DNA of 64,000 nucleotides, from the NCBI GenBank assembly GCA_016794925.1, contig JAEUIW010000002.1, positions 1 through 64,000 on the forward strand, read 5' to 3'. A program made the translations under genes and the position numbers. Under the pieces are notes generated by a model, which had not been told where the DNA came from, ran no database searches, and worked only from the letters and a program-made list of their open reading frames with translations. Positions 9,590 through 18,909 of this stretch are shown here, piece by piece. Every line of letters starts with the position of its first letter. The first letter of the stretch is position 1. The DNA is from Phycisphaerae bacterium (GTDB lineage: Bacteria > Planctomycetota > Phycisphaerae > Phycisphaerales > UBA1924).

Positions 9590-10762
9590 TCAGGCCGCCC
9601 CGGTCCGGGCGGCGGATTCGCGCCGGAGCTGCCCGCACGCCGCGGCGATGTCCCTGCCGCGGCTGGCGCGGATGTGCGCGTTGACGCCGCGGGTACGGAG
9701 GACGGCCTGGAAGGCGCGGACATCGTCCGTCTCGGGGCGTTGGAAGGGGAGGCCGGCGACCTCGTTGTAGCGGATGAGGTTGACGTTGGCACGGAGCGTG
9801 CGGGCGAGCCGGGCGAGCTCGAGGGCGTGCTCGGGGCGGTCATTGACGGAGCGGAGGAGCGTGTATTCCAGGGTGATCTCGCGGCCGGTCTTGTCGAACC
9901 AGCGCTGACAGGCGGCGAGAAGCTCGGGGATGGTGGAGTACTCGGCCCAGGGGATGAGCGAGCGGCGGAGCTCGTCGGTTGGCGCGTGCAGCGACAGCGC
10001 GAGCGTGACGGGCAGGTCAAGGGACTGGGCGAGTTTCTCGATGGCCTTGGGGAGGCCGACCGTGGAGATGGTGATCTTGCGGGCGCTGATGCCGAGGCCG
10101 AAAGGGGGAAGGGTGTTGAGCGTGCGGATGGCGGCGATGACGCTGGACATGTTGGCCAGCGGCTCGCCCATTCCCATGAACACGACGTTCGTGATCCGGC
10201 CGACGGGATCGGAATCGCGGCGGAGCAGGTCCCCCAGGCGCCACACCTGCTCGACGATGCGCCCGGCGGAGAGGTTGGCGGAGAGGCCGTCGAGGCCCGA
10301 GGCGCAGAACCGGCATCCGACGGGGCAACCGACCTGAGACGAAACGCACGCGGTGCGGCGCGGATCGGCGTCCTCGGGGTCGCTGGGGATCATGACGCAC
10401 TCGGTCTGGCGCGAAGGATCGAACGCTGGGTGGGCCAGTACGGGAAGGGAGGCGCGATCCGGCGGTCCCGACGGATGGCCCTGGGACGCCGGATCATCCG
10501 TCCATTGAATCAGCAGCTTGCGGGTGCCGTCGGTGGCGAGTTGTTCGCGGACGGTGGACCCCGAGAGAAAGGTGACCCCGGCGGCGAGCACATCGCGGTC
10601 ACGTTTGGACAGGTTGGACATGGCGGCGGGGTCGGCCACGCCGCGTTCGTAGACCCATTCCAGGATCTGGCGTGCGCGGAAATGCGGCATGCCGCCGGCC
10701 TCGCACCACGCGCGAAGTTCGTCGTGGGAAAGGGCGAAGACATGACGGATCGGGGGCTGCAC
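9590..10762 (-). CDS. rlmN: Dual-specificity RNA methyltransferase RlmN
   Basis: A 390-residue radical SAM enzyme that methylates C2 of A2503 in 23S rRNA and A37 of some tRNAs. The [4Fe-4S] ligands are C146, C150 and C153 (CPVGCRFC). C139 and the Cys in the C-terminal AACGQLRRES fit the two cysteines used in the methyl-transfer mechanism. GMGEPLANMSSVIAAIRTL and SLHAPTD are family motifs. There is a proline-rich insertion at about residues 88-118, before the cluster region, absent from textbook members. The start is GTG with no alternative ATG before the conserved ALSHDELRAWC. It is the first gene of the minus-strand operon. Confidence 0.93.
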   Translation of the reverse strand: MQPPIRHVFALSHDELRAWCEAGGMPHFRARQILEWVYERGVADPAAMSNLSKRDRDVLAAGVTFLSGSTVREQLATDGTRKLLIQWTDDPASQGHPSGPPDRASLPVLAHPAFDPSRQTECVMIPSDPEDADPRRTACVSSQVGCPVGCRFCASGLDGLSANLSAGRIVEQVWRLGDLLRRDSDPVGRITNVVFMGMGEPLANMSSVIAAIRTLNTLPPFGLGISARKITISTVGLPKAIEKLAQSLDLPVTLALSLHAPTDELRRSLIPWAEYSTIPELLAACQRWFDKTGREITLEYTLLRSVNDRPEHALELARLARTLRANVNLIRYNEVAGLPFQRPETDDVRAFQAVLRTRGVNAHIRASRGRDIAAACGQLRRESAARTGAA

Positions 10763-11008
10763 GCGTCGGATCGTACGCGACCGGGCGGACCTCCACGTGG
10801 CTTGGCCGGGTCGGAGCCGATGCCTGGGGAAGCGGTCCGGAACTCACGACCGGGCGGGGGACGGGTCGATACCGCCTTGCACCCTACGGTGATCTCGGGC
10901 CCTGGGGACATCCCCGGCGGCGCGACGAGCCCGGCCCGGCTGCGATGTGCGCGTCCGTCCATTCACCCCACGCACCCTCATCCCTTACCCACGCCGACAG
11001 GTTCCGTC

Positions 11009-13423
11009 ATGACGCACGATCGATCTTCTGACACTGCCGCGACGCGAGTTGAGGGATCCCGGGCAGGACGGGGTCCGGCGTGCGAATCCGTCGCGCCGGC
11101 GTCGGGCTCCGCAGTCGGCGGGGTCGCGGGACGACTGGACTCGCTGGACCAGGTCCGTGCCGTGGCGTTCGGGGGGATGGTCTTGGCGCACTTCCTTCCT
11201 GGAGTGGCCGAGCGGTTGCCGCGGTGGGGTCCGGTGTGGGACGCGATGACGTTCGCGAGTCGTTTCGCGACGCCGGGGTTCGTGACGGTGTTCGGCCTGA
11301 CGGCCGGGTTTGTGTTCCTGGATGCGGCGCGGCGCGGGGATACTTCGCGATTGGGCGGCCGGTTGTTGCGGCGGGTGCTGTTGCTGATCCTCTGCATCGG
11401 GATCACGCATTTCGGGATGTTCCGCACGCGGGTGCTGGCGGGTGACTGGCGGGTGTCGTCGTGGCTGACGGCGTTCTACTGCGTGCTGAGCTTCTACGCG
11501 CTGGCGGTGGCCTCGCTGCCCGTGTGGGTGCGTGTGCTGGCGCGGGCGCCCGCGTACGCGGCGGCGGCGGCGGGTTTGGTGCTCTGGACGGTGGGAGCGT
11601 GGCTCGCGTTCGTGGCGTGGCGGGATGAGCCCGCGGACGATCTGGCGGCGGTGATACGGCTGTACACGGTGAGCGGCGACTATGCGTACCTGCCGCTGAT
11701 GGGAACGGCGCTGCTGGCGATGCCCTTGGGGGCGGCGGTCCGCGGCGCCATGCGCGCGGGGGAGCTTGACGCGATGCTCCGGCGGGTGCTGACGCTGGGC
11801 ATGGTGACCGCGGCCGTGGGAGTGGCGTACGGCGAGTTGATCGGTGATATGTCGTACGAGGGGATCGTGAACTCAACGGTGAAGGACCCGGCGCGGGGAT
11901 GGTACTACATGCTCTTCGGGGGGTGCGCGGCGGCGTTGGTCGCGGGATTGGGATTGATTGTGCCGCGGGTACGGCGGTTCGCGCTGGCGTTGTATCCGCT
12001 GACGCTGGCTGGGCGGTGCGCGCTGCCGCTGTACGTGGCGCACATCATGGTTCAACCTTCCCTGGCGGTGGTGGATCGGCTGATGGCGCCGTCGAAGATC
12101 GAGGGGGCCGGTCGTGTGGTGCTTGGGCTGGGGCTGATCGGCGTCCTGAGCATGGCGCTGCTGCTGCGGCAGCACATGAAAAACCCTCGTCCGCCGGCGG
12201 TGACCGAGGGTGACCGCCGGATGTTGGCACGGGCGGGGGCGGCGGCGCTGCTGGCGCTGGGGCTGGGGTACGCCGTGTACGCGGGCGTGGCGGTGGCCTC
12301 GGATTCGCGGGGACGGAACGCGCATTTCTTCTACGCGGCCGGGCGATGCTGGCTGGAGGGGCGGTCGCCGTACCACTTCGAATCGTTCGGGGCCGAGCTC
12401 GGGAAGACGTTCCCGCACCCGCCGCAGCCGTTCGTGTACCCGCCGACCATCTCGGTGCTGTGCGTGCCCCTGGGGCTGCTGCCGTGGGAAGCCGCGCGGC
12501 ACGTGTTCGACGCGTTGAGCCTGGGCGCGCTGGTCGCGGTGTGCGTGTTCTCGGCGCTTCTGATCGGCCGGGCTGGCCCGGTGCGCTGGACGGGGCCGCC
12601 GTTGTGGGCGTGGACCGGCGCGGCGCTGCTGCTGCTGCGGCCGATCGTGTTGTGCCTGAACGTGTCGCAGATGAGCCTGATCGCGCTCGCGGGCGTGCTG
12701 GGCGCACTCCACTTCTGGTCGAACGGGCGGTGGTGGGTGTGCGGGCTGCTGCTGGTGGTGGCCAGCATGAAACCCCAGTTGTCGATCCTCGTCGGGGCGT
12801 ACATGCTGGTCGCGGGCTGGCGGGGCGTGGTCCCGGGCGTGGTGCTCACGGGCCTGGTCGCGGGCGGGACGCTGGTGCTCTCGCCGCTGGGAACACTGCG
12901 GGCGGATCTGGCGGAGTCCTTGACGAAGCACCTGGAACTTGAGTTCAATCGGTGGCCGAACTATGCGAACCTGCCGTCGGCGCTGGGACGTCTGGGAGAT
13001 TGGGGCGTGCGGGCCGGGGTCGCGTCGGCGCTGCTCGTGGTCGCGTGGGCGGCGTGGCGGGATCGGCGCGTCGCCGCGGCGGCTGGTGACGGCCGTGTCG
13101 TCGTGCCGCTCGCAACCCTGCTCCTGACGCTGGCGGCGACCGGGCTGTGCAGCCCGCTGCACGACTATGACCTGGGGCTCTACCTGCCGCTGATGGCTGC
13201 GTTCGGCGTGCTCGGGACTTCCCGCTGGGGCTGGATCGCGGCGATGCTCCCGGGGCTTCTGCTGCTGGCGCGTCCGGGTGCGTTCGTGGCGATCCTGGGC
13301 CGGCTCGGCATGGGAGGGGCGCCGAGCAGCGCCGTGACGACCGCGGGCGCGGCGCTGGTCTTCGTGGCGGCCGGCGCGATGTGGTTGCGCGGCACGCGGC
13401 GCGACGGGCCGGTCGTGGGGTAA
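11009..13423 (+). CDS. Fusion of membrane acyltransferase-like domain with GT87/DUF2029-type glycosyltransferase
   Basis: An 804-residue polytopic protein. Residues about 40-390 form a membrane domain beginning DSLDQVRAVAFGGMVLAHF, resembling the HGSNAT/OpgC/acyltransferase-3 superfamily (early R plus H in the first helix). From about 410 the sequence switches to a GT87-like domain: HFFYAAGRCWLEGRSPYHF, PFVYPPTISVL, and multiple helices around NVSQMSLIAL and VASMKPQLSIL. GT87 enzymes use polyprenyl-phosphate mannose as donor. One open frame covers both parts without interruption. The ATG at 11009 starts right after a GC-rich divergent intergenic region. The gene faces a surface-glycan operon, so glycan modification is the likely task. 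Confidence 0.72.
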   Translation: MTHDRSSDTAATRVEGSRAGRGPACESVAPASGSAVGGVAGRLDSLDQVRAVAFGGMVLAHFLPGVAERLPRWGPVWDAMTFASRFATPGFVTVFGLTAGFVFLDAARRGDTSRLGGRLLRRVLLLILCIGITHFGMFRTRVLAGDWRVSSWLTAFYCVLSFYALAVASLPVWVRVLARAPAYAAAAAGLVLWTVGAWLAFVAWRDEPADDLAAVIRLYTVSGDYAYLPLMGTALLAMPLGAAVRGAMRAGELDAMLRRVLTLGMVTAAVGVAYGELIGDMSYEGIVNSTVKDPARGWYYMLFGGCAAALVAGLGLIVPRVRRFALALYPLTLAGRCALPLYVAHIMVQPSLAVVDRLMAPSKIEGAGRVVLGLGLIGVLSMALLLRQHMKNPRPPAVTEGDRRMLARAGAAALLALGLGYAVYAGVAVASDSRGRNAHFFYAAGRCWLEGRSPYHFESFGAELGKTFPHPPQPFVYPPTISVLCVPLGLLPWEAARHVFDALSLGALVAVCVFSALLIGRAGPVRWTGPPLWAWTGAALLLLRPIVLCLNVSQMSLIALAGVLGALHFWSNGRWWVCGLLLVVASMKPQLSILVGAYMLVAGWRGVVPGVVLTGLVAGGTLVLSPLGTLRADLAESLTKHLELEFNRWPNYANLPSALGRLGDWGVRAGVASALLVVAWAAWRDRRVAAAAGDGRVVVPLATLLLTLAATGLCSPLHDYDLGLYLPLMAAFGVLGTSRWGWIAAMLPGLLLLARPGAFVAILGRLGMGGAPSSAVTTAGAALVFVAAGAMWLRGTRRDGPVVG

Positions 13424-13452
13424 CCCGAGCGGGCCCGCGGCCCTCGAGCGGC

Positions 13453-14508
13453 TCAGGATTTGGCGCTGACGGTGAGGGGCACGGCGCCGTACACCTCCTG
13501 TGTGATCTTCCAGTTGCCGACGCGGATCTTGCAGCCTTCCGGATCCAACCCCTTGTCACGCATGATCTTCTTGAGCGTCGATGGAAGGCCGAACTCGACG
13601 TCCTCGGGAACGACGTCGCGCTGCTCGATGGTGCCGCCGTACCGTCGCATGAGCGTGCGGCAGATTTCGGCGACCAGGTCCTCGGGGGCGCTGGCGCCCG
13701 CGGTGAGCATCACCGCCGCGTCACGGCCGCGTCCCGGCGTTCCGTCGAACCACTCGTCGCGGAGCTCGGTCACGTCATCGAGCAGGAACGCCTTGACGCC
13801 GACGTTCTGGCTGATTTCGGTGAGGCGGAGGGAGTTGCTGGAATTCTTGCTTCCCACAACCAGGACAAGGTCGCACTCGGGCGCGATCTGGCGGACCGCG
13901 TGCTGACGGTTGGTGGTGGCGTAGCAGATATCGCTGCCGGGGGGTTCCTTGATGTTCGGGAACGCACGCTTGAGCGCGTCGATGATCACGGCGGCGTCAT
14001 CGGTGCTGAGCGTCGTTTGGGTGAGGTAGACGAGCTTGTTGGGGTCCTTGATTTCAAGGCCGGGAATGTCCTCGGGGCATTCCACGACCTGGGTCGCGTC
14101 CGGCGCCTCGCCGCGGGTCCCGATGATCTCCTGATGGTCGGCGTGGCCGACAAGGAGAATCTGATACCCCTGACGCGCATACCGGACCGCCTCTGAATGG
14201 ACCTTCGTGACGAGGGGGCACGTGGCGTCGACGGCGGTGAAGCGTCGCTGGCGCGCCAGCTCACGCACCGCGGGGGAGACGCCGTGAGCCGAGAAGACGA
14301 CGATGGAGCCCTCCGGGACCTCGTTGAGGTCCTCGACGAACACGGCGCCACGATCGATGAACCGCTGGACCACGTGCTTGTTGTGCACGATCTCGTGGTA
14401 GACGTAGATGGGCTCGTCCTTGCACAGTCCGATGAGCTGGTCGACGACATCGACCGCCATGTGGACGCCGGCGCAGAAACCTCGGGGATTGGAAAGGATG
14501 ATCCTCAT
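13453..14508 (-). CDS. ispH: 4-hydroxy-3-methylbut-2-enyl diphosphate reductase
   Basis: A 351-residue IspH/LytB, the last enzyme of the MEP pathway, reducing HMBPP to IPP and DMAPP with a [4Fe-4S] cluster. The three cluster cysteines sit in PRGFCAGV (residue 12), DATCPLVTKVH and SDICYATTNRQ. HEIVHNKHVV, FSAHGVSP and the catalytic Glu segment TQTTLSTDD are visible. The start is the ATG at the conserved MRIILSNPRGFCAG; the frame continues upstream without family similarity. It is divergent from hpnC across 143 nt, which puts precursor supply next to squalene synthesis. Confidence 0.95.
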   Translation of the reverse strand: MRIILSNPRGFCAGVHMAVDVVDQLIGLCKDEPIYVYHEIVHNKHVVQRFIDRGAVFVEDLNEVPEGSIVVFSAHGVSPAVRELARQRRFTAVDATCPLVTKVHSEAVRYARQGYQILLVGHADHQEIIGTRGEAPDATQVVECPEDIPGLEIKDPNKLVYLTQTTLSTDDAAVIIDALKRAFPNIKEPPGSDICYATTNRQHAVRQIAPECDLVLVVGSKNSSNSLRLTEISQNVGVKAFLLDDVTELRDEWFDGTPGRGRDAAVMLTAGASAPEDLVAEICRTLMRRYGGTIEQRDVVPEDVEFGLPSTLKKIMRDKGLDPEGCKIRVGNWKITQEVYGAVPLTVSAKS

Positions 14509-14651
14509 GCGGGGTTCCGGGAAGGCACGCGGGGGATGCGGTCGGTGATGAATGCGCGGCGTTGGCGGCGTTACAGTATGAGGGTCGGGGCCGGCGGGTC
14601 TGGCCCACGGGGGCGAGGCGCCTTGCGGGAATCGGCACGGAGACCGTTGTG

Positions 14652-15656
14652 ATGGCGACGCCGGCATTGGACCCGAGCCTGAGCATCATGGAACTGCTGG
14701 CGCGGCACGGACCGGCGTCGATGCCCGAGGAGGTCAGCCTCGACGATGCGATGGCGTACGTGCGTGGGCTGGCGTCGTCGCACTACGAGAACTTTTCGGT
14801 GCTCTCAGCCCTGGCGCCCGCGGACCTGCGGGACGACTTCGCGGCCGTCTACGCGTTCTGTCGCTGGGCGGACGATCTGGGCGATGAGACCGGATCGGAC
14901 GACCTGGCGCGGGCGCGTTCGGGCCAGTTGCTGGGCTGGTGGAGGGACGAGCTTCGGTCGTGCTTCGAGGGGCACGCCGAGCATCCGGTGTACGTGGCCT
15001 TGGGGCCGACGGTGCGGAAGCACGGGCTGCCGATCCGGCCTTTCGAGGATCTCATCGACGCCTTCCAACAGGATCAGTCCGTCCGCACCTACCGGACGTG
15101 GGACGAGCTGCTCGGGTATTGCGCCCGGAGCGCCAACCCGGTCGGGCGGCTGGTGCTGGGGCTGGCGGGGTACGGCGGCGGGGACGCCGATCGGCTGGCG
15201 ATGAGCGACGCGACCTGCACGGCGCTGCAATTGACGAACTTCTGGCAGGATGTGCGACGGGACCTGCTCGAGCGCGACCGTGTGTACCTGCCCAGCGAAG
15301 AGACGGGGATCGGCGCGGCGGAGCTCCGGGTTCTCTCGGAACGCGCGGACGATCCCGCGGCACGGGTGAAGTACATCCGCGCCTTGCGGCCGCTGGTCGA
15401 GCGCACGCGGGACCTGTTCGAACGCGGCTCGGCGTTGCCGCGACGGCTGGACGGCAGGATCGCGCCGGTGGTGTGGCTTTTCGGCGCGGGCGGCCGGGCC
15501 GTGCTTGACGCGGTGGAGCGCTCCGGGTGCGTGACGCTCTGGGAGCGGCCACGCCTGTCGTACGGTCGGAAGGCGTGGCTCGTGGCCCGGGCGTGGGCGA
15601 TGGCGCGGTTGGGGATGTTCGGCGACGCGGCGCCGGACGGAAGGGGGGCCTCGTGA
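14652..15656 (+). CDS. hpnC: Squalene/hydroxysqualene synthase HpnC
   Basis: A 334-residue member of the squalene/phytoene synthase family. The first Asp-rich motif is in FCRWADDLGDE and the second in NFWQDVRRDLLERDRVYLP. SHYENFSVLS near the N-terminus is typical of HpnC, which converts presqualene diphosphate (made by HpnD) to hydroxysqualene. The start ATG lies just upstream of the conserved region; a GTG one codon earlier is possible. Its stop overlaps the hpnD start in GTGA, so the pair is translationally coupled. Confidence 0.87.
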   Translation: MATPALDPSLSIMELLARHGPASMPEEVSLDDAMAYVRGLASSHYENFSVLSALAPADLRDDFAAVYAFCRWADDLGDETGSDDLARARSGQLLGWWRDELRSCFEGHAEHPVYVALGPTVRKHGLPIRPFEDLIDAFQQDQSVRTYRTWDELLGYCARSANPVGRLVLGLAGYGGGDADRLAMSDATCTALQLTNFWQDVRRDLLERDRVYLPSEETGIGAAELRVLSERADDPAARVKYIRALRPLVERTRDLFERGSALPRRLDGRIAPVVWLFGAGGRAVLDAVERSGCVTLWERPRLSYGRKAWLVARAWAMARLGMFGDAAPDGRGAS

Positions 15657-16591
15657 AGGGCATCCCGACGGAACTCGGCGACTCGTACCGCGCGTGCGCG
15701 GAGATCACCCGTCGGCGGGCGCGGAATTTCTTCTACGGATTGCGCTTGGCGCCAGAGCCGCGGCGATCGGCGTTGTATGCGATCTATGCGTGGATGCGCG
15801 CCGCGGACGACGCGGTCGATCAGCAGGCGGACCTGGCCACGAAGCAAGCGGCGCTGGCGCGTCACTCGGACCTGACGGAGCGGGTGCTCACGCTCCGGGA
15901 CTCGGGAGGGGGCGCTGGGGCGCCGGGCGCGACACCCACGGGCGCGTACTGGCCCGCGTTCGCGCACACGCTGGCGAGCTACCCGATCGACGGCGCCCAC
16001 GTCCGGGACATGTTGCGGGGGATGGAGGATGACCTCACGCTCACGGCCATCCGCACGGACGCGGATTTGGAGCGGTACTGCTACCGGGTCGCATCGACGG
16101 TCGGGCAGGTGTGCGTGGCGGTCTGGGGGCTGCGTCCCGGCGTGGACGTGCCGAACGCGATGCGGCTGGCGGCCTTGCGCGGACGGGCGTTCCAGCTGAC
16201 AAACATCCTGCGCGATTTCGCACAAGATTTCGATGATTCGCCTTCGCGGGTGTACCTGCCGCGATCGGCGTTCGATCGCGCGGGGCTCGATCCGACGGAC
16301 CTGCGGCGCTGGGCGGGAGAGGAGGCCTGCGCAACCCTGATCCGCGCGTACGCGGGCAAGGCGCGGGAGGCGTACGAGGAATCGAGCCCGCTCGACGCAT
16401 TCGTTGATCCCGCGTGCGCGCCGGCGATGTGGGCGATGACGTCCATCTACCGGTCGATTCTGGACCGGATCGAGGCGGAGCCTCGGCGCGTGGTGTCGCC
16501 CACGCGGATCCGTCTGCCCTCCTGGAAGAAGCTCGTCATCGCGTTTTCCGCGAGCCTGCGGGCGCGGCGAGCGTCGGCGGTGAACGCATGA
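15653..16591 (+). CDS. hpnD: Presqualene diphosphate synthase HpnD
   Basis: A 312-residue squalene/phytoene-synthase family protein. Its motifs are RRRARNFFYGLRL, the first Asp-rich site MRAADDAVD, and the second Asp-rich site NILRDFAQDFDDSPSRVYLP. HpnD condenses two farnesyl diphosphates to presqualene diphosphate. The GTG start overlaps the hpnC stop by 4 nt, and the downstream hydrolase start overlaps its own stop (ATGA). No hpnE-type amine oxidase follows. Confidence 0.88.
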   Translation: MKGIPTELGDSYRACAEITRRRARNFFYGLRLAPEPRRSALYAIYAWMRAADDAVDQQADLATKQAALARHSDLTERVLTLRDSGGGAGAPGATPTGAYWPAFAHTLASYPIDGAHVRDMLRGMEDDLTLTAIRTDADLERYCYRVASTVGQVCVAVWGLRPGVDVPNAMRLAALRGRAFQLTNILRDFAQDFDDSPSRVYLPRSAFDRAGLDPTDLRRWAGEEACATLIRAYAGKAREAYEESSPLDAFVDPACAPAMWAMTSIYRSILDRIEAEPRRVVSPTRIRLPSWKKLVIAFSASLRARRASAVNA

Positions 16592-17490
16592 CGGAACGAT
16601 TCGCGGGCTTGCCCTCGTCATTGCGGGAGCGGTGCCGCGTGGCACGGATACCCGGCCCCAGCGGTGACATACCCATCCTCGTGGCGCACCCGGATTGGAA
16701 GGCGCCCGCTCCGGTGGTGGTTTGGCTCCACGGACGAACCGCGCACAAGGAACTCGATCCGGGCCGGTATCTTCGGTGGATCCGGGCGGGCATGGGGGCG
16801 TGCGCCATGGACCTTCCGGCGCACGGCGAACGTTCGGACGTCGGACGGCAGGATCCGTCACAAAGCCTCGATACCATCGCGCGGGCGGCGGGAGAGATCG
16901 ACGCGGTCGTGACCGGGCTGAACGACCCGGCGTGGTCCGGGATGTTCGATCTCGGGAGGCTCGCCATCGGCGGGATGTCGCTGGGCGGGATGGCCGCGCT
17001 GTTACGGCTGTGCGAGCCGCACCGATTCCGCGCCGCATCGGTGGAGGGTTCGGCGGGATGGCTGGAGGGGCTGTACGTTCCCGGAGCGCTGCCCGTGCCG
17101 GAGCAGGGGGATGGCGAGGGTCGCGTTCCGGTGTCGGGCGCGCCCGCGACACACGATCCGGCCGCGGTCCGCAGGGTGGATCCGGTGGCACACCTCGAGG
17201 GATTCGTGCCCATCCCCCTGCTCGTGCTGCACTCCGAGGCAGATCGGATCGTGCCGTGGTTGGTGCAGCGTCGATTCGTCGAGCGATTGCGATCGCACTA
17301 TCGGGCTCGGGGCGCGGACGAGTCGATGATCGAGGTGCGAACCTGGGCGAGCACGGGCGCCCCCCTTGAGCACGTCGGGTTCGGCAGGTTCTCCAATGAC
17401 GCGAAGAACACTCAGGCTGAGTTCCTGGCCCGTGCCCTCGGCGTGGGCAGGGAGTCGATCGCGGGCGGGCGGGCGGGAGCGGAAGCATGA
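16588..17490 (+). CDS. Alpha/beta hydrolase
   Basis: A 300-residue serine hydrolase of the alpha/beta fold. VVWLHGRTAHK provides the oxyanion-hole region, GGMSLGGM the nucleophile elbow (GxSxG), HSEADRIVP the acidic residue and EHVGFG the His. DLPAHGERSD and EGSAGWLEGLY lie between. There is no signal peptide, so it is probably cytoplasmic; the substrate is unknown. The gene overlaps both hpnD and the MFS gene by 4 nt, so it is part of the squalene operon. It may act on an isoprenoid or lipid ester. Confidence 0.75.
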   Translation: MTERFAGLPSSLRERCRVARIPGPSGDIPILVAHPDWKAPAPVVVWLHGRTAHKELDPGRYLRWIRAGMGACAMDLPAHGERSDVGRQDPSQSLDTIARAAGEIDAVVTGLNDPAWSGMFDLGRLAIGGMSLGGMAALLRLCEPHRFRAASVEGSAGWLEGLYVPGALPVPEQGDGEGRVPVSGAPATHDPAAVRRVDPVAHLEGFVPIPLLVLHSEADRIVPWLVQRRFVERLRSHYRARGADESMIEVRTWASTGAPLEHVGFGRFSNDAKNTQAEFLARALGVGRESIAGGRAGAEA

Positions 17491-18791
17491 CGATCGGGGA
17501 GGGCTCGACCAATGAAGCAGCGAACCGCGCGGCACGGGTCAGCGCTCGCTTCTCCCTGGGCGTGCTGCTGGCGATCAACGTTTTCAATTACATCGATCGG
17601 TACGTCCTGGCGGCGGTGGAATCGCACGTGCGCGCGGAGTTCTTCGGTCCGGACGATCCGGACGCACGCCTGAAGATGGGGCTGCTGGCCACCGCGTTCC
17701 TCGTGACGTACATGCTGACCGCTCCGATATTCGGCTGGCTGGCGGACCGTTCGCGTCGATGGACCATCGTGGCGCTGGGCGTGGGGCTCTGGTCGCTGGC
17801 GTCAGGGGGCTCGGGCCTGGCGACGACGTTCGGTTTCCTGCTGCTGATGCGCGTGCTCGTGGGTGTCGGCGAGGCCGCGTACGGACCGGCTGCCCCGACG
17901 CTGATCGCGGACTTGTTCCCGGTCGAGCGGCGCGGGAGGGTGCTGGCGTGGTTCTACCTGGCCATCCCGGTGGGATCGGCGCTCGGGTACATGCTGGGGG
18001 GCATGGTGGCCAAGGTCTCGACCTGGCACTGGGCGTTCTTCGTCACGTTGCCACCGGGTCTGATCCTGATGGCTCTGGCGTGGATGCGCCCGGAGCCCGC
18101 TCGCGGTCTGTCCGACCGGAAGGCCGGCCGGCCCGCGGCACAACTGCGCGATTACTTCTCGCTGGTCCGCAACCGGAGCTACGTGCTGGGCGTCGGAGGG
18201 ATGACCGCGTTCACATTCGCCGTGGGCGGCATCTCGTTCTGGATTCCAACGTACTTCTATGAGTACCGCGGGGTGGAGAACCTGGCGCATGTGAACCTGA
18301 CGTTCGGGGCGATCACGGTCGCCGCGGGCTTCGCGGCGACGCTCACCGGCGGCTGGCTCGGGGACCGCCTGACGCGCCGATGGCCGGGGGCGTACTTCCT
18401 GGTCTCGGCGGGGGGGATGTTCGCGGGCCTGCCGTTCTTTGTCGGGAGCCTGTACGTGAGCTTCCCCGCGGCGTACGTGCTGCTCTTCGCCGCGATCTTC
18501 TGCCTGTTCCTGAACACCGGACCGGCCAACGCAATCCTCGCGAACGTCACGACGCCTGAAGTGCGTGCGACGGGCTTCGCGCTCTCGATCTTCCTGATTC
18601 ATGCTCTAGGAGACGCCATCTCTCCACCGCTGATCGGGTGGCTGACGGACCAGACCCGGAGCGCGGAGATGCCCAAGGGCGACATGAGTCTTGCCTTCCT
18701 GCTGCTCTCAGGGTTCATGGGGCTCTCGGGGGTGCTCTGGACACTCGGCGCTCGGCACCTGGAACAAGACACGGCCGCCGCACGGGAGTGA
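17487..18791 (+). CDS. MFS transporter, Spinster-like
   Basis: A 434-residue protein with about twelve transmembrane helices. NVFNYIDRYVLAAV at the first helix, the motif-A loop FGWLADRSRRW, and GVGEAAYGPAAPTLIADLFP match the Spinster-type branch of the major facilitator superfamily, which includes lipid and sphingosine-1-phosphate transporters in eukaryotes. The ATGA overlap with the hydrolase gene ties it to the hpnCD operon. The substrate is unknown; an isoprenoid-related compound is a reasonable guess from context only. Confidence 0.8.
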   Translation: MTIGEGSTNEAANRAARVSARFSLGVLLAINVFNYIDRYVLAAVESHVRAEFFGPDDPDARLKMGLLATAFLVTYMLTAPIFGWLADRSRRWTIVALGVGLWSLASGGSGLATTFGFLLLMRVLVGVGEAAYGPAAPTLIADLFPVERRGRVLAWFYLAIPVGSALGYMLGGMVAKVSTWHWAFFVTLPPGLILMALAWMRPEPARGLSDRKAGRPAAQLRDYFSLVRNRSYVLGVGGMTAFTFAVGGISFWIPTYFYEYRGVENLAHVNLTFGAITVAAGFAATLTGGWLGDRLTRRWPGAYFLVSAGGMFAGLPFFVGSLYVSFPAAYVLLFAAIFCLFLNTGPANAILANVTTPEVRATGFALSIFLIHALGDAISPPLIGWLTDQTRSAEMPKGDMSLAFLLLSGFMGLSGVLWTLGARHLEQDTAAARE

Positions 18792-18909
18792 GCGGGACCG
18801 TCGGCGGTGCGTGCGGCGATATAGTCAGGCGGCATCAAGGCGCGACCGAGGGCGCGGCGATCCAGGTTCCGCGGCCGGATCAACGACTCGGATTGCCGAC
18901 GGACGGGCC

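Noticed and set aside
7793-11008. Long open frame upstream of and joined to the acyltransferase-GT87 gene, over 1,000 codons
   Set aside because: It is antisense to the well-supported rlmN, YwaF, WecA and ligase genes and is made of low-complexity Gly/Glu/Asp/Arg, as expected for a shadow frame at high GC.
15089-17587. Minus-strand open frame of about 830 codons opposite hpnC-hpnD-hydrolase
   Set aside because: Composition is Arg/Pro/Ala-rich without motifs, and the plus-strand genes have clear catalytic sites and overlaps.
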